From an uncultured Lachnospiraceae bacterium (GTDB lineage Bacteria; Bacillota; Clostridia; Lachnospirales; Lachnospiraceae), in contig CAJKGK010000006.1 of assembly GCA_905199445.1 (NCBI GenBank), positions 44,059 to 108,058 of the forward strand: 64,000 nucleotides of DNA, given 5' to 3'. The notes beneath the pieces were generated by a model. That model did not search any database. It was not told the DNA's origin and was given only the letters and a program-made list of their open reading frames with translations. This document shows, in pieces, positions 8,334 to 16,582 of the stretch (position 1 is the stretch's first letter; each line of letters starts with the position of its first letter). Made by a program: the position numbers and the translations under genes.

Positions 8334-9281
8334 CTATATACAGAATCTGGCATGACACAGAACGAAGAAAATAGCGGCGGCAAGTGCGATGGCGGCACAC
8401 AGGATTTTTCCTGCCACATATATTTTAACAGATAAACCCTGAGAACGAATCACACTGTAGGTCTGGGCTGTAATGGAAAAACCGCCGAAGTTGATGAATA
8501 ACAGTGCCAGAATAAATTTGATATCTGTTGAAAAAGAAAGTTCTTTTAACAGCTTCAGACCGGTTGTCTGTTCCATCAGCCCTGCTGTAATACACAGGAC
8601 AGGTGAAGGAATAAAGGGGAGCTGTCTCAGGCATTGTGAAAGCATAGAAAAAAGAATCATATACCCGCCGACCTTGACGAGAAGCTCAAAGGCTGTCATC
8701 ATACAGCGGTCAAAAAAACTGCCTGGTTGAGGCTCAGGTGTTTCCTGAATACGTACTGGAAGATTTCCATGCTGCGGGTGACGGAAACCGTGCATGGCCA
8801 AGTGCATAAATACAGCGGTGGCTATTATGGAAAAATAGGTAATCAACAGTACGGGAAGCCTGTATGCAGTGCTGTCCAGACTGTAAAGGGCGACATAGCT
8901 GAGCATATAAATCGGGCTGGGATTATTGCAGAAGGTGAGAAGGTAGTTGGCTTCCTGGCGGTTGATCCGATGAGACATATAACTGTCGCATACGGCTTTG
9001 GCACCCATGGGATAACCGCATAAAAGGCCGATCACAACCGGATAACTCCCCCCGGGAGAAAGGCCTGGCAGACGGCTTAAAATGGGATGAAATAGCCGTT
9101 CAAGATATGGGATTCCGTTCATTTCACGGATTAGATTTGTGGCCAGTATAAACGGGAAAAGTGTGGGAATAATTGTATTAAACCATAGAAGCAGACCGCT
9201 GCGGGCGCCGTCAACGCACTGTGCAGGACATATGAAAAGCAGGCAAAGCAGACCAATTGCCAAAAACAGGGATTTTTTCAT
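8334..9281 (-). CDS. ylbJ: YlbJ-like sporulation integral membrane protein (nucleoside-recognition domain)
   Basis: The 315-residue protein is strongly hydrophobic with several membrane segments and Gate-domain features such as LLLWFNTIIPTLFPFILA near the N-terminus, GLLCGYPMGAKA and FCNNPSP. Gate/nucleoside-recognition proteins include YlbJ, SpoIIIA-linked and SpoVA-type sporulation membrane proteins. I choose the ATG at 9281 because CCGGAGA lies about 7 bp upstream; an in-frame ATG 24 bp earlier lacks a good site. It follows tmcAL on the same strand by 49 bp, the same pairing as ylbJ-ylbM of Bacillus, though here inverted relative to rsmD-coaD. The transported molecule is unknown. Confidence 0.85.
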   Translation of the reverse strand: MKKSLFLAIGLLCLLFICPAQCVDGARSGLLLWFNTIIPTLFPFILATNLIREMNGIPYLERLFHPILSRLPGLSPGGSYPVVIGLLCGYPMGAKAVCDSYMSHRINRQEANYLLTFCNNPSPIYMLSYVALYSLDSTAYRLPVLLITYFSIIATAVFMHLAMHGFRHPQHGNLPVRIQETPEPQPGSFFDRCMMTAFELLVKVGGYMILFSMLSQCLRQLPFIPSPVLCITAGLMEQTTGLKLLKELSFSTDIKFILALLFINFGGFSITAQTYSVIRSQGLSVKIYVAGKILCAAIALAAAIFFVLCHARFCI

Positions 9282-9330
9282 GAAATTTCTCCGGCAAACC
9301 TTCATCTGTTTAAGGTTATGCCGGAGCAGT

Positions 9331-10563
9331 TCATATAATGATTATTTTTTTACAGAACTCATGGGGATAAGCCCTGCCTGTGTGAAGATTTTGGGCTATT
9401 CTGTATAAATTTCCGGCTTCAAGATCATATTGAAAGGCCATGTGGGCCGGGGAGCCGGGGGACAGGGCGGCCTGTGCGGGCCTTGTAATTAACGGAAGAT
9501 TTGACTGTTTATCCAGCATGGTCAGCAGGGGGCGGGCTGTATGCCTGAAACCGAGAATCCGCAGATAACCGCAGCTGCCGATACTGGCAAATTCATGGAC
9601 AGCTTTATCGGTAATATTAAGAGCCGTATGGATCAGTGCCCTGGACAGGCGTGTGTGCGTATAAGATTTATGCTTTAATTTTAAGGTAAAGTCATTAAAA
9701 TCCGTAAATTCATTTTTGAGTTTTAAAATTCTGCGGGACAGTGCCTGATCGATGTCACTGATATGAGACAGGTCATGGGCTTTTAACAGAGCGCAGGCGA
9801 GGGGCCAGGAAAAGTCACGGTTGCACAGTGCAGGCTCATGCTGGATACACTGGCATATATCCTGTCGGGCGGGCTGTGGAAACTGGGAAGCAAAACTCTG
9901 GAACTCATTTCCGGAGAAGATGGCACGGCGAAGGGCCGAAGCCGAGGCCGCCGGTGTGTTAAGCGCCAGATCGTGATAGCCTGAATGAATTCGGCGTACC
10001 GGTAATGGAATGATGGTGCTTTTGCGCCGGTGCAGTGCCATCAGGTATTCCAGAGCCAAAATATTATTGGGCTGAGCCATAAAAGCCGCAAGCTGGGATT
10101 GTTTGTCTTTATGACAGGTGCATAAAGCCTGGGTGCGGGCTGTAGGATAGGCATAGCCTGCTTTCAGGGCGGCCTTCAGGGCCGCTTTATAGGGGGCGGG
10201 TTCTTCTTCCAGTATCCGGGCCAGCCATAGAAGCGTGTCAAGGCTGTCGTTTTCGCATCCAAAGACAAGGTGGGTGATTATACCGCTTTGGGTCAGATGG
10301 CCCACAGCGCTGTCGGCGAATCCCCGGGCACTGGCGGTGGATGCGAGTACCGGAAGCTCGATGACAAGGTCAGCGCCGCATAAAAGGGCCCAGCGGGCTC
10401 TGTGAAACTTATCATAAATAGCGGCTTCGCCGCGCTGGGTAAAATTTCCGCTCATAATAACAACCACATAATCGCAGCCATAATACTTTTTGGCCTGCTG
10501 GATCAGATAATAATGACCGTTATGGAAAGGATTAAATTCGGCAACAATACCGGCTATTTTCAT
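9331..10563 (-). CDS. tmcAL: tRNA(Met) cytidine acetate ligase TmcAL (YlbM)
   Basis: TmcAL uses acetate and ATP to form N4-acetylcytidine at the wobble position of elongator tRNA-Met. The 410-residue protein begins MKIAGIVAEFNPFHNGH, with the nucleotidyltransferase HNGH site, followed by MSGNFTQRGE and ADLVIELP. The ATG at 10563 is favoured because GGAG sits 6 bp upstream; a longer frame from TTG would include that site. It uses acetate, and its promoter is interlocked with that of acetate kinase gene ackA on the other strand. Several stretches are noticeably G+C-rich compared with neighbours. Confidence 0.93.
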   Translation of the reverse strand: MKIAGIVAEFNPFHNGHYYLIQQAKKYYGCDYVVVIMSGNFTQRGEAAIYDKFHRARWALLCGADLVIELPVLASTASARGFADSAVGHLTQSGIITHLVFGCENDSLDTLLWLARILEEEPAPYKAALKAALKAGYAYPTARTQALCTCHKDKQSQLAAFMAQPNNILALEYLMALHRRKSTIIPLPVRRIHSGYHDLALNTPAASASALRRAIFSGNEFQSFASQFPQPARQDICQCIQHEPALCNRDFSWPLACALLKAHDLSHISDIDQALSRRILKLKNEFTDFNDFTLKLKHKSYTHTRLSRALIHTALNITDKAVHEFASIGSCGYLRILGFRHTARPLLTMLDKQSNLPLITRPAQAALSPGSPAHMAFQYDLEAGNLYRIAQNLHTGRAYPHEFCKKIIII

Positions 10564-10625
10564 AAAATTCTCCAATCTGATAAATATTTTTCAAGTATTT
10601 TTATTATAACCTAAAAATCTGTTAA

Positions 10626-10653
10626 ATTATAGCACAAAATTACTTGTATACAA
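10626..10653 (-). promoter_or_regulatory. Sigma-A promoter for tmcAL-ylbJ
   Basis: On the - strand TTGTAT (10653-10648) and TATAAT (10631-10626) are 16 bp apart. The -35 hexamer overlaps that of the ackA promoter inside the palindrome TTGTATACAA. Confidence 0.65.
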
Positions 10654-10672
10654 AACTCGATTATTATATAAT
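10644..10672 (+). promoter_or_regulatory. Sigma-A promoter for ackA
   Basis: TTGTAT (10644-10649) and perfect TATAAT (10667-10672) with a 17 bp spacer. It implies a leader of about 140 nt before the ackA start codon. Confidence 0.7.
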
Positions 10673-10691
10673 AACTTTGGATAATATCTGA

Positions 10692-10776
10692 CCGTATAAA
10701 CAATTTCACTGGGGCAGACGGGACCGGGAAGTCCCTGCCGGGGATAAAGGTAGAATACTGGCTAGATACCATACGG
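10692..10776 (+). ncRNA. Candidate structured leader RNA of ackA (three-way junction)
   Basis: Within the ackA 5' leader CCGTAT (10692-10697) can pair with ATACGG (10771-10776) and enclose two hairpins: GGCA/TGCC plus GGGAC/GTCCC with loop CGGGAA (10713-10739, GAC bulge), and a weaker GGTA/TACC stem (10749-10770). The fold resembles a riboswitch-like junction, but I do not recognise a known class and no terminator follows, so any control would be translational. The fold is read by eye and unproven. Confidence 0.35.
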
Positions 10777-10818
10777 CGGTTATATGATGCCAATAAAGTA
10801 AAAAGGAGAACATAAACA

Positions 10819-12012
10819 ATGAATGTATTAGTAATCAACTGCGGAAGCTCATCTTTAAAATTCCAGTTAATCAATTCAGACACAGAAGCTGTTTTGGCGA
10901 AAGGTCTTTGTGAAAGAATTGCCATTGACGGAAGCCGTCTTGTCTATCAGCCGGCCGGCCATGACAAGATTCGTAAGGAAGCACCTATGCCGACCCATAC
11001 AGAAGCGATTGCCATGGTTCTTAACGCGCTGACAGATCCTGAAATCGGTGTGATTAAAGATATGAAAGAAATCGATGCTGTCGGTCACAGACTTGTGCAT
11101 GGCGGAGAAAAATTTGCCGCTTCTACACTGCTGACGGAAGAGGTTTTAAAGGCAATTGAGGAATGTTCCGAGCTGGCACCGCTGCATAATCCGGCGAACC
11201 TGATCGGTATCGAGGCCTGCCAGAAGCTGATGCCGGATACCCCGATGGTTGGTGTGTTTGATACTGCTTTCCATCAGACAATGCCGGAGGAAGCTTATCT
11301 GTATGGACTGCCAAGGGAATACTACGAAAAATATAAGATCAGAAGATATGGTTTCCATGGAACAAGTCACAGCTATGTATCCAAAAAAGTTGCTGAAATT
11401 CTGGGAAAACCATATGAGGAATTAAAGACCATTGTATGCCATCTTGGTAATGGTGCAAGCTGCTGTGCCGTTAAAAACGGTAAATCTGTAGATACATCCA
11501 TGGGTCTTACACCGCTGGAAGGTCTGATCATGGGGACACGTTCCGGTGATATTGATCCTGCGATCATCGAATTTATCGCCAAAAAGGAAAACCTTGATAT
11601 TCCTGAAATTATGAATATTTTAAATAAAAAATCCGGTGTGCTTGGTGTATCCGGTTATACAAGCGATTTCATGGATCTGGAAGTGGACAGCCTTGCCGGC
11701 AAACCGGAAGCACTCCTGACAATGAAAGTATTCGCTTACAGAGTAGCAAAATATATCGGTGCTTATGCTGCAGCCATGAATGGTGTGGATGCCATTGCAT
11801 TTACAGCAGGCCTGGGCGAAAATAATAAGTATGTCCGTACAGATATCTGTGCATACCTGGAATTCTTAGGCATTAAGCTGGATCAGGAAATGAATGCAAA
11901 GCGGGGCGAGGATGTGGTGATTTCCACTCCGGATTCCAAGGTTAAGGTTCTTGTAATTCCTACAAATGAGGAACTGGCAATCTGCCGTGAGACAGTCGCA
12001 CTTGTAAAGTAA
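10819..12012 (+). CDS. ackA: Acetate kinase
   Basis: AckA interconverts acetyl phosphate plus ADP and acetate plus ATP, the final energy-yielding step of acetate fermentation. The 397-residue protein starts MNVLVINCGSSSLKFQL and carries the acetokinase signatures VFDTAFHQTMP, RRYGFHGTSH and GNGASCCAVKNGKSVDTSMG. Length is standard. No phosphotransacetylase gene (pta) is adjacent, unlike in many relatives. It has an AAAAAGGAGAA ribosome site and a long leader with possible secondary structure. The gene is monocistronic, since a separate strong promoter precedes yceD. Confidence 0.97.
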   Translation: MNVLVINCGSSSLKFQLINSDTEAVLAKGLCERIAIDGSRLVYQPAGHDKIRKEAPMPTHTEAIAMVLNALTDPEIGVIKDMKEIDAVGHRLVHGGEKFAASTLLTEEVLKAIEECSELAPLHNPANLIGIEACQKLMPDTPMVGVFDTAFHQTMPEEAYLYGLPREYYEKYKIRRYGFHGTSHSYVSKKVAEILGKPYEELKTIVCHLGNGASCCAVKNGKSVDTSMGLTPLEGLIMGTRSGDIDPAIIEFIAKKENLDIPEIMNILNKKSGVLGVSGYTSDFMDLEVDSLAGKPEALLTMKVFAYRVAKYIGAYAAAMNGVDAIAFTAGLGENNKYVRTDICAYLEFLGIKLDQEMNAKRGEDVVISTPDSKVKVLVIPTNEELAICRETVALVK

Positions 12013-12041
12013 AAATACTTGACATTAAATTAAAATGTCTA

Positions 12042-12070
12042 TTGACAAAAAGCGGCAGCCTATGTATAAT
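12042..12070 (+). promoter_or_regulatory. Sigma-A promoter for yceD-rpmF
   Basis: Full consensus TTGACA (12042-12047) and TATAAT (12065-12070) with a 17 bp spacer; among the best promoters in the window, as expected for a ribosomal protein operon. Confidence 0.85.
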
Positions 12071-12099
12071 TACAGACGTATGAAAATTGGGAGATGTCT

Positions 12100-12627
12100 A
12101 TGATACTTAATATTTCTGAGATATTATCAACAGCCAGAAAAAGTGAATGCTACAGTATTCCGTTGGAGATGACATTTTTTGTCCTCAATGGACAGAAATA
12201 TTCGATTGTCCGCAGTGAACCTGTACAGCTGACGATTTCAAACATTGGCAATCGTGAGGTTTCCATCACGGGCCATGTGGAAGTTGTTCTTAATATTCCA
12301 TGTGATCGGTGTCTTGAAGACGTTCCTACACCGTTTTCCATCGATTTGGATAAAACGATCGATTTTAAGGAATCCGATGAGGATCGAATCAATGAATTAG
12401 ATGAGACATGCTATATTGAACATAGCAGTCTGGATGTTGAACGTCTGGTTTCAAATGAGATCCTGATTCATTTCCCTATGAAAACATTATGCCGGGAAGA
12501 TTGTAAGGGTATCTGCTTAAAATGCGGACAAAACTTAAATCACGGCGAATGCGGATGTGACCGGGAGTCTCTTGACCCAAGAATGTCGGCAATCCGAGAT
12601 ATTTTCAAGAATTTTAAGGAGGTGTAA
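12100..12627 (+). CDS. yceD: YceD/DUF177 family protein (23S rRNA accumulation protein)
   Basis: The 175-residue protein is a DUF177 member. These proteins are required for normal 23S rRNA levels in plants and bacteria and are almost always encoded just before rpmF. Four or more cysteines near the C-terminus (CREDCKGICLKCGQ and CGC), together with CDRC in the middle, suggest a metal-binding site. The second ATG is taken as start because GGGAG (12089-12093) is 6 bp from it and only 0 bp from the first. The stop is 5 bp before rpmF, so the two are translationally linked. Confidence 0.9.
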   Translation: MILNISEILSTARKSECYSIPLEMTFFVLNGQKYSIVRSEPVQLTISNIGNREVSITGHVEVVLNIPCDRCLEDVPTPFSIDLDKTIDFKESDEDRINELDETCYIEHSSLDVERLVSNEILIHFPMKTLCREDCKGICLKCGQNLNHGECGCDRESLDPRMSAIRDIFKNFKEV

Positions 12628-12632
12628 GCCAT

Positions 12633-12812
12633 ATGTCTATCTGTCCAAAAAATAAATCTTCTAAAGCAAGACGTGACAGCCGCAGAGCAAACTGGAAAAT
12701 GACAGCTCCAGCATTAGTAAAATGCAGCAAATGCGGTGAGTTAATGATGCCTCACAGAGTTTGCAAAAATTGCGGCTCCTACAATAAAAAAGAAATCATT
12801 AACGTTGACTGA
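12633..12812 (+). CDS. rpmF: 50S ribosomal protein L32
   Basis: The 59-residue protein starts MSICPKNKSSKARRDSRRAN and has the zinc-ribbon cysteines of the C+ form (CSKCGE and CKNCGS). L32 is a small component of the large subunit. The ribosome site AAGGAGGTG lies within the end of yceD. The sequence is short but unmistakable. It is followed by a perfect terminator. Confidence 0.97.
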   Translation: MSICPKNKSSKARRDSRRANWKMTAPALVKCSKCGELMMPHRVCKNCGSYNKKEIINVD

Positions 12813-12826
12813 TTCAGTAAACACAG

Positions 12827-12856
12827 GGACTCTCAAAGTTTGAGAGTCCTTTTTTC
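12827..12856 (+). terminator. Terminator after rpmF
   Basis: GGACTCTC and GAGAGTCC form a stem around AAAGTTT, directly followed by a T run. Confidence 0.9.
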
Positions 12857-12892
12857 TGTTTTTTTTCAATGTGTAAATTATAATAAGCTAAT

Positions 12893-12931
12893 GTAAAATC
12901 TTTGTAAAACTCAGTAAAATCTTTGTATAGT
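12893..12931 (+). promoter_or_regulatory. Putative PhoP/PhoB-type direct-repeat box and promoter
   Basis: Four GTAAAA-like hexamers start at 12893, 12904, 12914 and 12925 (the last GTATAG), spaced 11, 10 and 11 bp, one helical turn apart. Equivalent repeat arrays bind PhoP/PhoB response regulators in other bacteria. A TATAGT -10-like element (12926-12931) has no good -35, consistent with activator dependence. The downstream gene is a Na/phosphate cotransporter. Confidence 0.5.
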
Positions 12932-13004
12932 GTATTGAAAAATGTGAAAATATTTGGTAAAAATAAAGTAAAGCATATTACAAAGATAGCTTATGGAGGA
13001 AGAT

Positions 13005-14645
13005 ATGAAAATTACAGATTTTTTTGGGCTCCTTGGCGGTCTGGCTCTGTTCCTGTACGGAATGCAGATGATGAGCGGCGGACTTGAGGCAGCGGCAGGA
13101 AACAAGATGAAAAAAATTCTGGAGCGTCTGACAGCCAATCGTTTTCTTGGTGTATTGGTCGGCGCAGGAATTACAGCGGTTATTCAGTCATCATCAGCGA
13201 CAACCGTTATGGTTGTTGGCTTTGTAAACTCAGGAATGATGACGCTGAGACAGGCTGTGTGGATTATTATGGGTGCCAATATCGGTACAACAATTACAGG
13301 ACAGCTGATTGCTCTGGATATTGGTGCACTGGCACCGCTGATCGCGTTTGTGGGTGTGGCACTGATTGTCTTTATTAAAAAGCAAAAGGTTCACAACTAT
13401 GGGTTAATTGTTGCCGGTCTGGGTATTTTGTTTATCGGTATGGAGATGATGAGTGGTTCCATGATGCCTTTGCGTGAATCGGAAGCTTTTGTTTCTCTGA
13501 TGACGAAGTTTTCCAATCCTGTGCTTGGTATTCTGGCCGGTGCGGTATTTACAGCAATTATTCAGTCATCATCGGCATCGGTTGGTATTCTTCAGGCATT
13601 GGCTTCGACTGGCGTGATTGGTCTTTCAAACGCAGTTTATGTACTTTTCGGACAGAATATCGGAACCTGCGTCACTGCTGTTTTGGCTTCCATCGGTACA
13701 AGCCGCAGCGCAAAGCGTACAACGATTATTCATTTAATGTTCAACCTGATCGGTACAGTACTTTTTACCCTGATCTGTATTGTTTCACCGCTGACATCCT
13801 TCGTGGAAAGTCTGACCCCGATGAATGCATCCGCGCAGATTGCCAATATGCATACGCTGTTTAATGTTGTTACAACCTTGCTTTTGCTGCCTTTTGGCAA
13901 TTATTTGGCCAAGGCTGCGGAAAAGATTCTTCCGGAAAAGAAAGAGGAAAAGCTGGATGTGATGCATTTGGAATTCCTTCACCCGATTGAGATGAAGGGC
14001 GAGAGTCATATCGGTCTTTCAGCGATTGTCATGAACGATATTAAGAAAGAACTTCATCGAATGACTGTGATGACTAAGGAAAATGTCAATGACAGTTTTG
14101 ATGCCATCTGTGAAAAGCAGCCTCAAAATCTGGAAAAAGTTGAGGAAAGAGAAGAATACATTGATTTCCTTAATAAAGAAATTTCTAAATATATTTCCAA
14201 GATTCTTGTCAATGAAAGCAATGTTAAGGATGCCAAATATATCAGCGCCCTGTTTAAGGTGTGCGGTAATCTGGAACGTATCGGAGACCATGCCATGAAT
14301 ATATGTGAATATACACGGATGATCGGAGAAAAAGATATTGCATTTTCAAAAGAAGAACTTTCAGAGATCAAAGAAATGAAAAATGTCAGCCTTAAAGCGT
14401 TAGGGGCTTTGGAAATGCTTGCTCAGAATTCAGAAATGGATATTCATGATATTGAGCTTCTGGAAGAAGAAATTGACAACATGGCAGAATCTTACCGGCG
14501 CAATCAGATGATTCGTATGCAAAAAGGCCTGTGTTCGGATGAGGCCTGTGTACTTTATTCGGAAATGCTTACCGATTTTGAACGCATTGGCGACCATATT
14601 TTAAATATTGGCCAGGAAATGGGCCGCGGCAAGGTTGGGGCATAA
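13005..14645 (+). CDS. Na/Pi cotransporter family protein with C-terminal PhoU-like domain
   Basis: The 546-residue protein has an N-terminal NptA/PhoU-type membrane half with two inverted repeats, each marked by the QSSSA motif (AVIQSSSATTVMV near residue 60 and AIIQSSSASVGIL near 190), typical of SLC34-like Na/phosphate symporters. The C-terminal ~200 residues are helical and PhoU-like, with ERIGDHAMNI and ERIGDHILNI repeats. It probably imports phosphate, or exports it when in excess. The ATG is chosen because GGAGG lies 5 bp upstream. It is monocistronic and preceded by PhoP-box-like repeats. Confidence 0.93.
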   Translation: MKITDFFGLLGGLALFLYGMQMMSGGLEAAAGNKMKKILERLTANRFLGVLVGAGITAVIQSSSATTVMVVGFVNSGMMTLRQAVWIIMGANIGTTITGQLIALDIGALAPLIAFVGVALIVFIKKQKVHNYGLIVAGLGILFIGMEMMSGSMMPLRESEAFVSLMTKFSNPVLGILAGAVFTAIIQSSSASVGILQALASTGVIGLSNAVYVLFGQNIGTCVTAVLASIGTSRSAKRTTIIHLMFNLIGTVLFTLICIVSPLTSFVESLTPMNASAQIANMHTLFNVVTTLLLLPFGNYLAKAAEKILPEKKEEKLDVMHLEFLHPIEMKGESHIGLSAIVMNDIKKELHRMTVMTKENVNDSFDAICEKQPQNLEKVEEREEYIDFLNKEISKYISKILVNESNVKDAKYISALFKVCGNLERIGDHAMNICEYTRMIGEKDIAFSKEELSEIKEMKNVSLKALGALEMLAQNSEMDIHDIELLEEEIDNMAESYRRNQMIRMQKGLCSDEACVLYSEMLTDFERIGDHILNIGQEMGRGKVGA

Positions 14646-14687
14646 TTTTGCACTCATCGCCTTACGGCAGCGTGCTATACACGAGAG

Positions 14688-14733
14688 CTGCCCTGTAAAG
14701 TATTGAATTTGCACTTTACAGGGCAGTTTTTTT
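14688..14733 (+). terminator. Terminator after the Na/Pi cotransporter gene
   Basis: CTGCCCTGTAAAG pairs perfectly over 13 bp with CTTTACAGGGCAG, then seven T. Confidence 0.92.
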
Positions 14734-14744
14734 GCGCAAATACA

Positions 14745-14773
14745 TTGATTAAATCCCTATAATCTAGTATATT
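14745..14773 (+). promoter_or_regulatory. Sigma-A promoter for plsX operon
   Basis: TTGATT (14745-14750) and TATATT (14768-14773) with a 17 bp spacer, about 30 bp before plsX. Confidence 0.6.
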
Positions 14774-14804
14774 AAATAATAGAACATTTTTTAGGAGGCA
14801 CATT

Positions 14805-15854
14805 ATGGAAAAGATAGTTACTGTTGCTGTGGATGCCATGGGTGGTGACAATGCACCTTTTGAGATCATTAAAGGCGCCGTGGAAGCCATTAATGAACGA
14901 AGTGAAATTAAAGTCCTTCTTGTAGGTGATGAAAATATAATTAACCGTGAACTGGCTTCTTATAAATATAATAAGGAACAGCTGGAAGTGATTCATGCTT
15001 CCCAGGTGATCACCAATGATGAGGCACCGGTGGCGGCTGTGCGCAGCAAAAAAGATTCTTCGGTTGTGGTTGCTCAGAGACTTGTGCGCGAGGGACGGGC
15101 CGATGGCTTTGTGTCCGCTGGAAGTACAGGTGCCGTTTTGGTGGGCGGTCAGTTTATTGTGGGCCGGATTAAGGGGGTTGAGCGGGCACCGCTGGCGCCG
15201 CTGATTCCTACCACTAAAGGGTTTTCACTGCTCATTGACTGCGGTGCCAATGTGGATGCCAGAGCTTCACATCTTGTGCAGTTTGCAAAGATGGGCTCCA
15301 TTTATATGGAAAATGTGATGGGCATCAAAAATCCCAAGGTGGCCATTGTCAATGTGGGGCTTGAGGAGGAAAAGGGCAATCAGCTGGTCAAGGAAACATT
15401 TCCTCTGCTCAAGGAATGTAAGGATATTAATTTTATCGGCAGTGTGGAAGCCAGAGAGATTCCTAACGGCTGGGCTGATGTGATTGTCTGTGAGGCATTT
15501 ACAGGAAACGTAATTCTTAAAATGTATGAAGGGGTGGCCGGCGCCTTAATGTCCAAGGTAAAAGAAAGCCTGATGAGCAGTCTGAAAACAAAGATGGGAG
15601 CCCTTTTAATTAAAGGCGCTTTGAAAAATACGCTGAAAACCTTTGATTCTTCCAGATACGGCGGGGCTCCGATGCTGGGCTTAAACGGTCTTGTAGTGAA
15701 AAGCCATGGAAGTTCCAAAGCTGTGGAAATCAAAAACTCCATTATTCAGTGTGTGACTTTTACACATCAGGATATCACAGGAAAAATCCGTGAAAACCTT
15801 TCAAAAGATCTGGAATTAAAAAAAGCCCAGAGAAAAAGTGAAAAACAAAATTAG
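14805..15854 (+). CDS. plsX: Phosphate acyltransferase PlsX
   Basis: PlsX makes acyl-phosphate from acyl-ACP, feeding PlsY in phospholipid synthesis. The 349-residue protein has VAVDAMGGDNAP at the N-terminus, SAGSTGAVLVGG and a C-terminal RYGGAPMLGLNG, all family signatures. AGGAGG precedes the ATG. The gene leads directly into rnc and smc. The acyl carrier protein gene usually found between plsX and rnc is missing from the 32 bp gap. Confidence 0.96.
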   Translation: MEKIVTVAVDAMGGDNAPFEIIKGAVEAINERSEIKVLLVGDENIINRELASYKYNKEQLEVIHASQVITNDEAPVAAVRSKKDSSVVVAQRLVREGRADGFVSAGSTGAVLVGGQFIVGRIKGVERAPLAPLIPTTKGFSLLIDCGANVDARASHLVQFAKMGSIYMENVMGIKNPKVAIVNVGLEEEKGNQLVKETFPLLKECKDINFIGSVEAREIPNGWADVIVCEAFTGNVILKMYEGVAGALMSKVKESLMSSLKTKMGALLIKGALKNTLKTFDSSRYGGAPMLGLNGLVVKSHGSSKAVEIKNSIIQCVTFTHQDITGKIRENLSKDLELKKAQRKSEKQN

Positions 15855-15886
15855 ATCAGGAATAAGCAGAGGCGAATAATCAATTT

Positions 15887-16582
15887 ATGGAAAATTTTCA
15901 AAAACATATTCATTACACTTTTAAACAGAAACAGCTGCTCCTTCAGGCTGTGACACACAGCTCTTATGCAAATGAGCATAAGATGGATAAGCTGTATAAT
16001 AATGAACGGCTGGAATTTTTGGGCGATGCGGTGCTGGAAATTATCAGCAGTGATTTTTTGTTTCATCACTTTCCCAAAATGCAGGAGGGGCAGCTGAGCA
16101 AAAAAAGAGCCAGCCTTGTCTGTGAGCCGACCCTTGCCTTTTGTGCCCGTCAGATTGGTCTGGGCACATTTCTGCGGTTGGGAAAGGGGGAAGACGCTAC
16201 CGGCGGACGAGAGCGGGATTCTATTTTATCGGATGCCCTGGAGGCTGTGATTGGTGCCATTTATCTGGACGGCGGCCTGGAATCAGCCAAGGCGTTTGTG
16301 ATGTCTTTTGTTCTCAATGATATGGAGCATAAGGAGCTGTTTCATGACAGCAAAACAGCCCTGCAGGAGATGGTTCAGAGTGTTACAAAAGAAACGGTCA
16401 CCTATGAGGTTATAGCGGTTCAGGGACCGGAGCATAATCGTCAATTTGTTGTCCAGGCAATTTTAGGGGATGAGCGTCTGGGCATTGGCAGCGGAAGGAC
16501 CAAACAGGCTGCAGGACAGGAGGCAGCTTATAAGTCCATTATGCAGTTAAAGGAAAATAGCGATGTATTTAAAAAGTATTGA
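15887..16582 (+). CDS. rnc: Ribonuclease III
   Basis: RNase III cleaves double-stranded RNA in rRNA and mRNA processing. In this 231-residue protein the catalytic domain shows NERLEFLGDAVLE (signature with the Mg-binding Glu and Asp) and a second acidic site DALEAVIGAIYLDGG. The C-terminal double-stranded RNA binding domain ends GSGRTKQAAGQEAAYKSI. The gene overlaps smc by 20 bp, which suggests translational coupling. Order rnc-smc-ftsY is the conserved Firmicutes arrangement. Confidence 0.97.
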   Translation: MENFQKHIHYTFKQKQLLLQAVTHSSYANEHKMDKLYNNERLEFLGDAVLEIISSDFLFHHFPKMQEGQLSKKRASLVCEPTLAFCARQIGLGTFLRLGKGEDATGGRERDSILSDALEAVIGAIYLDGGLESAKAFVMSFVLNDMEHKELFHDSKTALQEMVQSVTKETVTYEVIAVQGPEHNRQFVVQAILGDERLGIGSGRTKQAAGQEAAYKSIMQLKENSDVFKKY

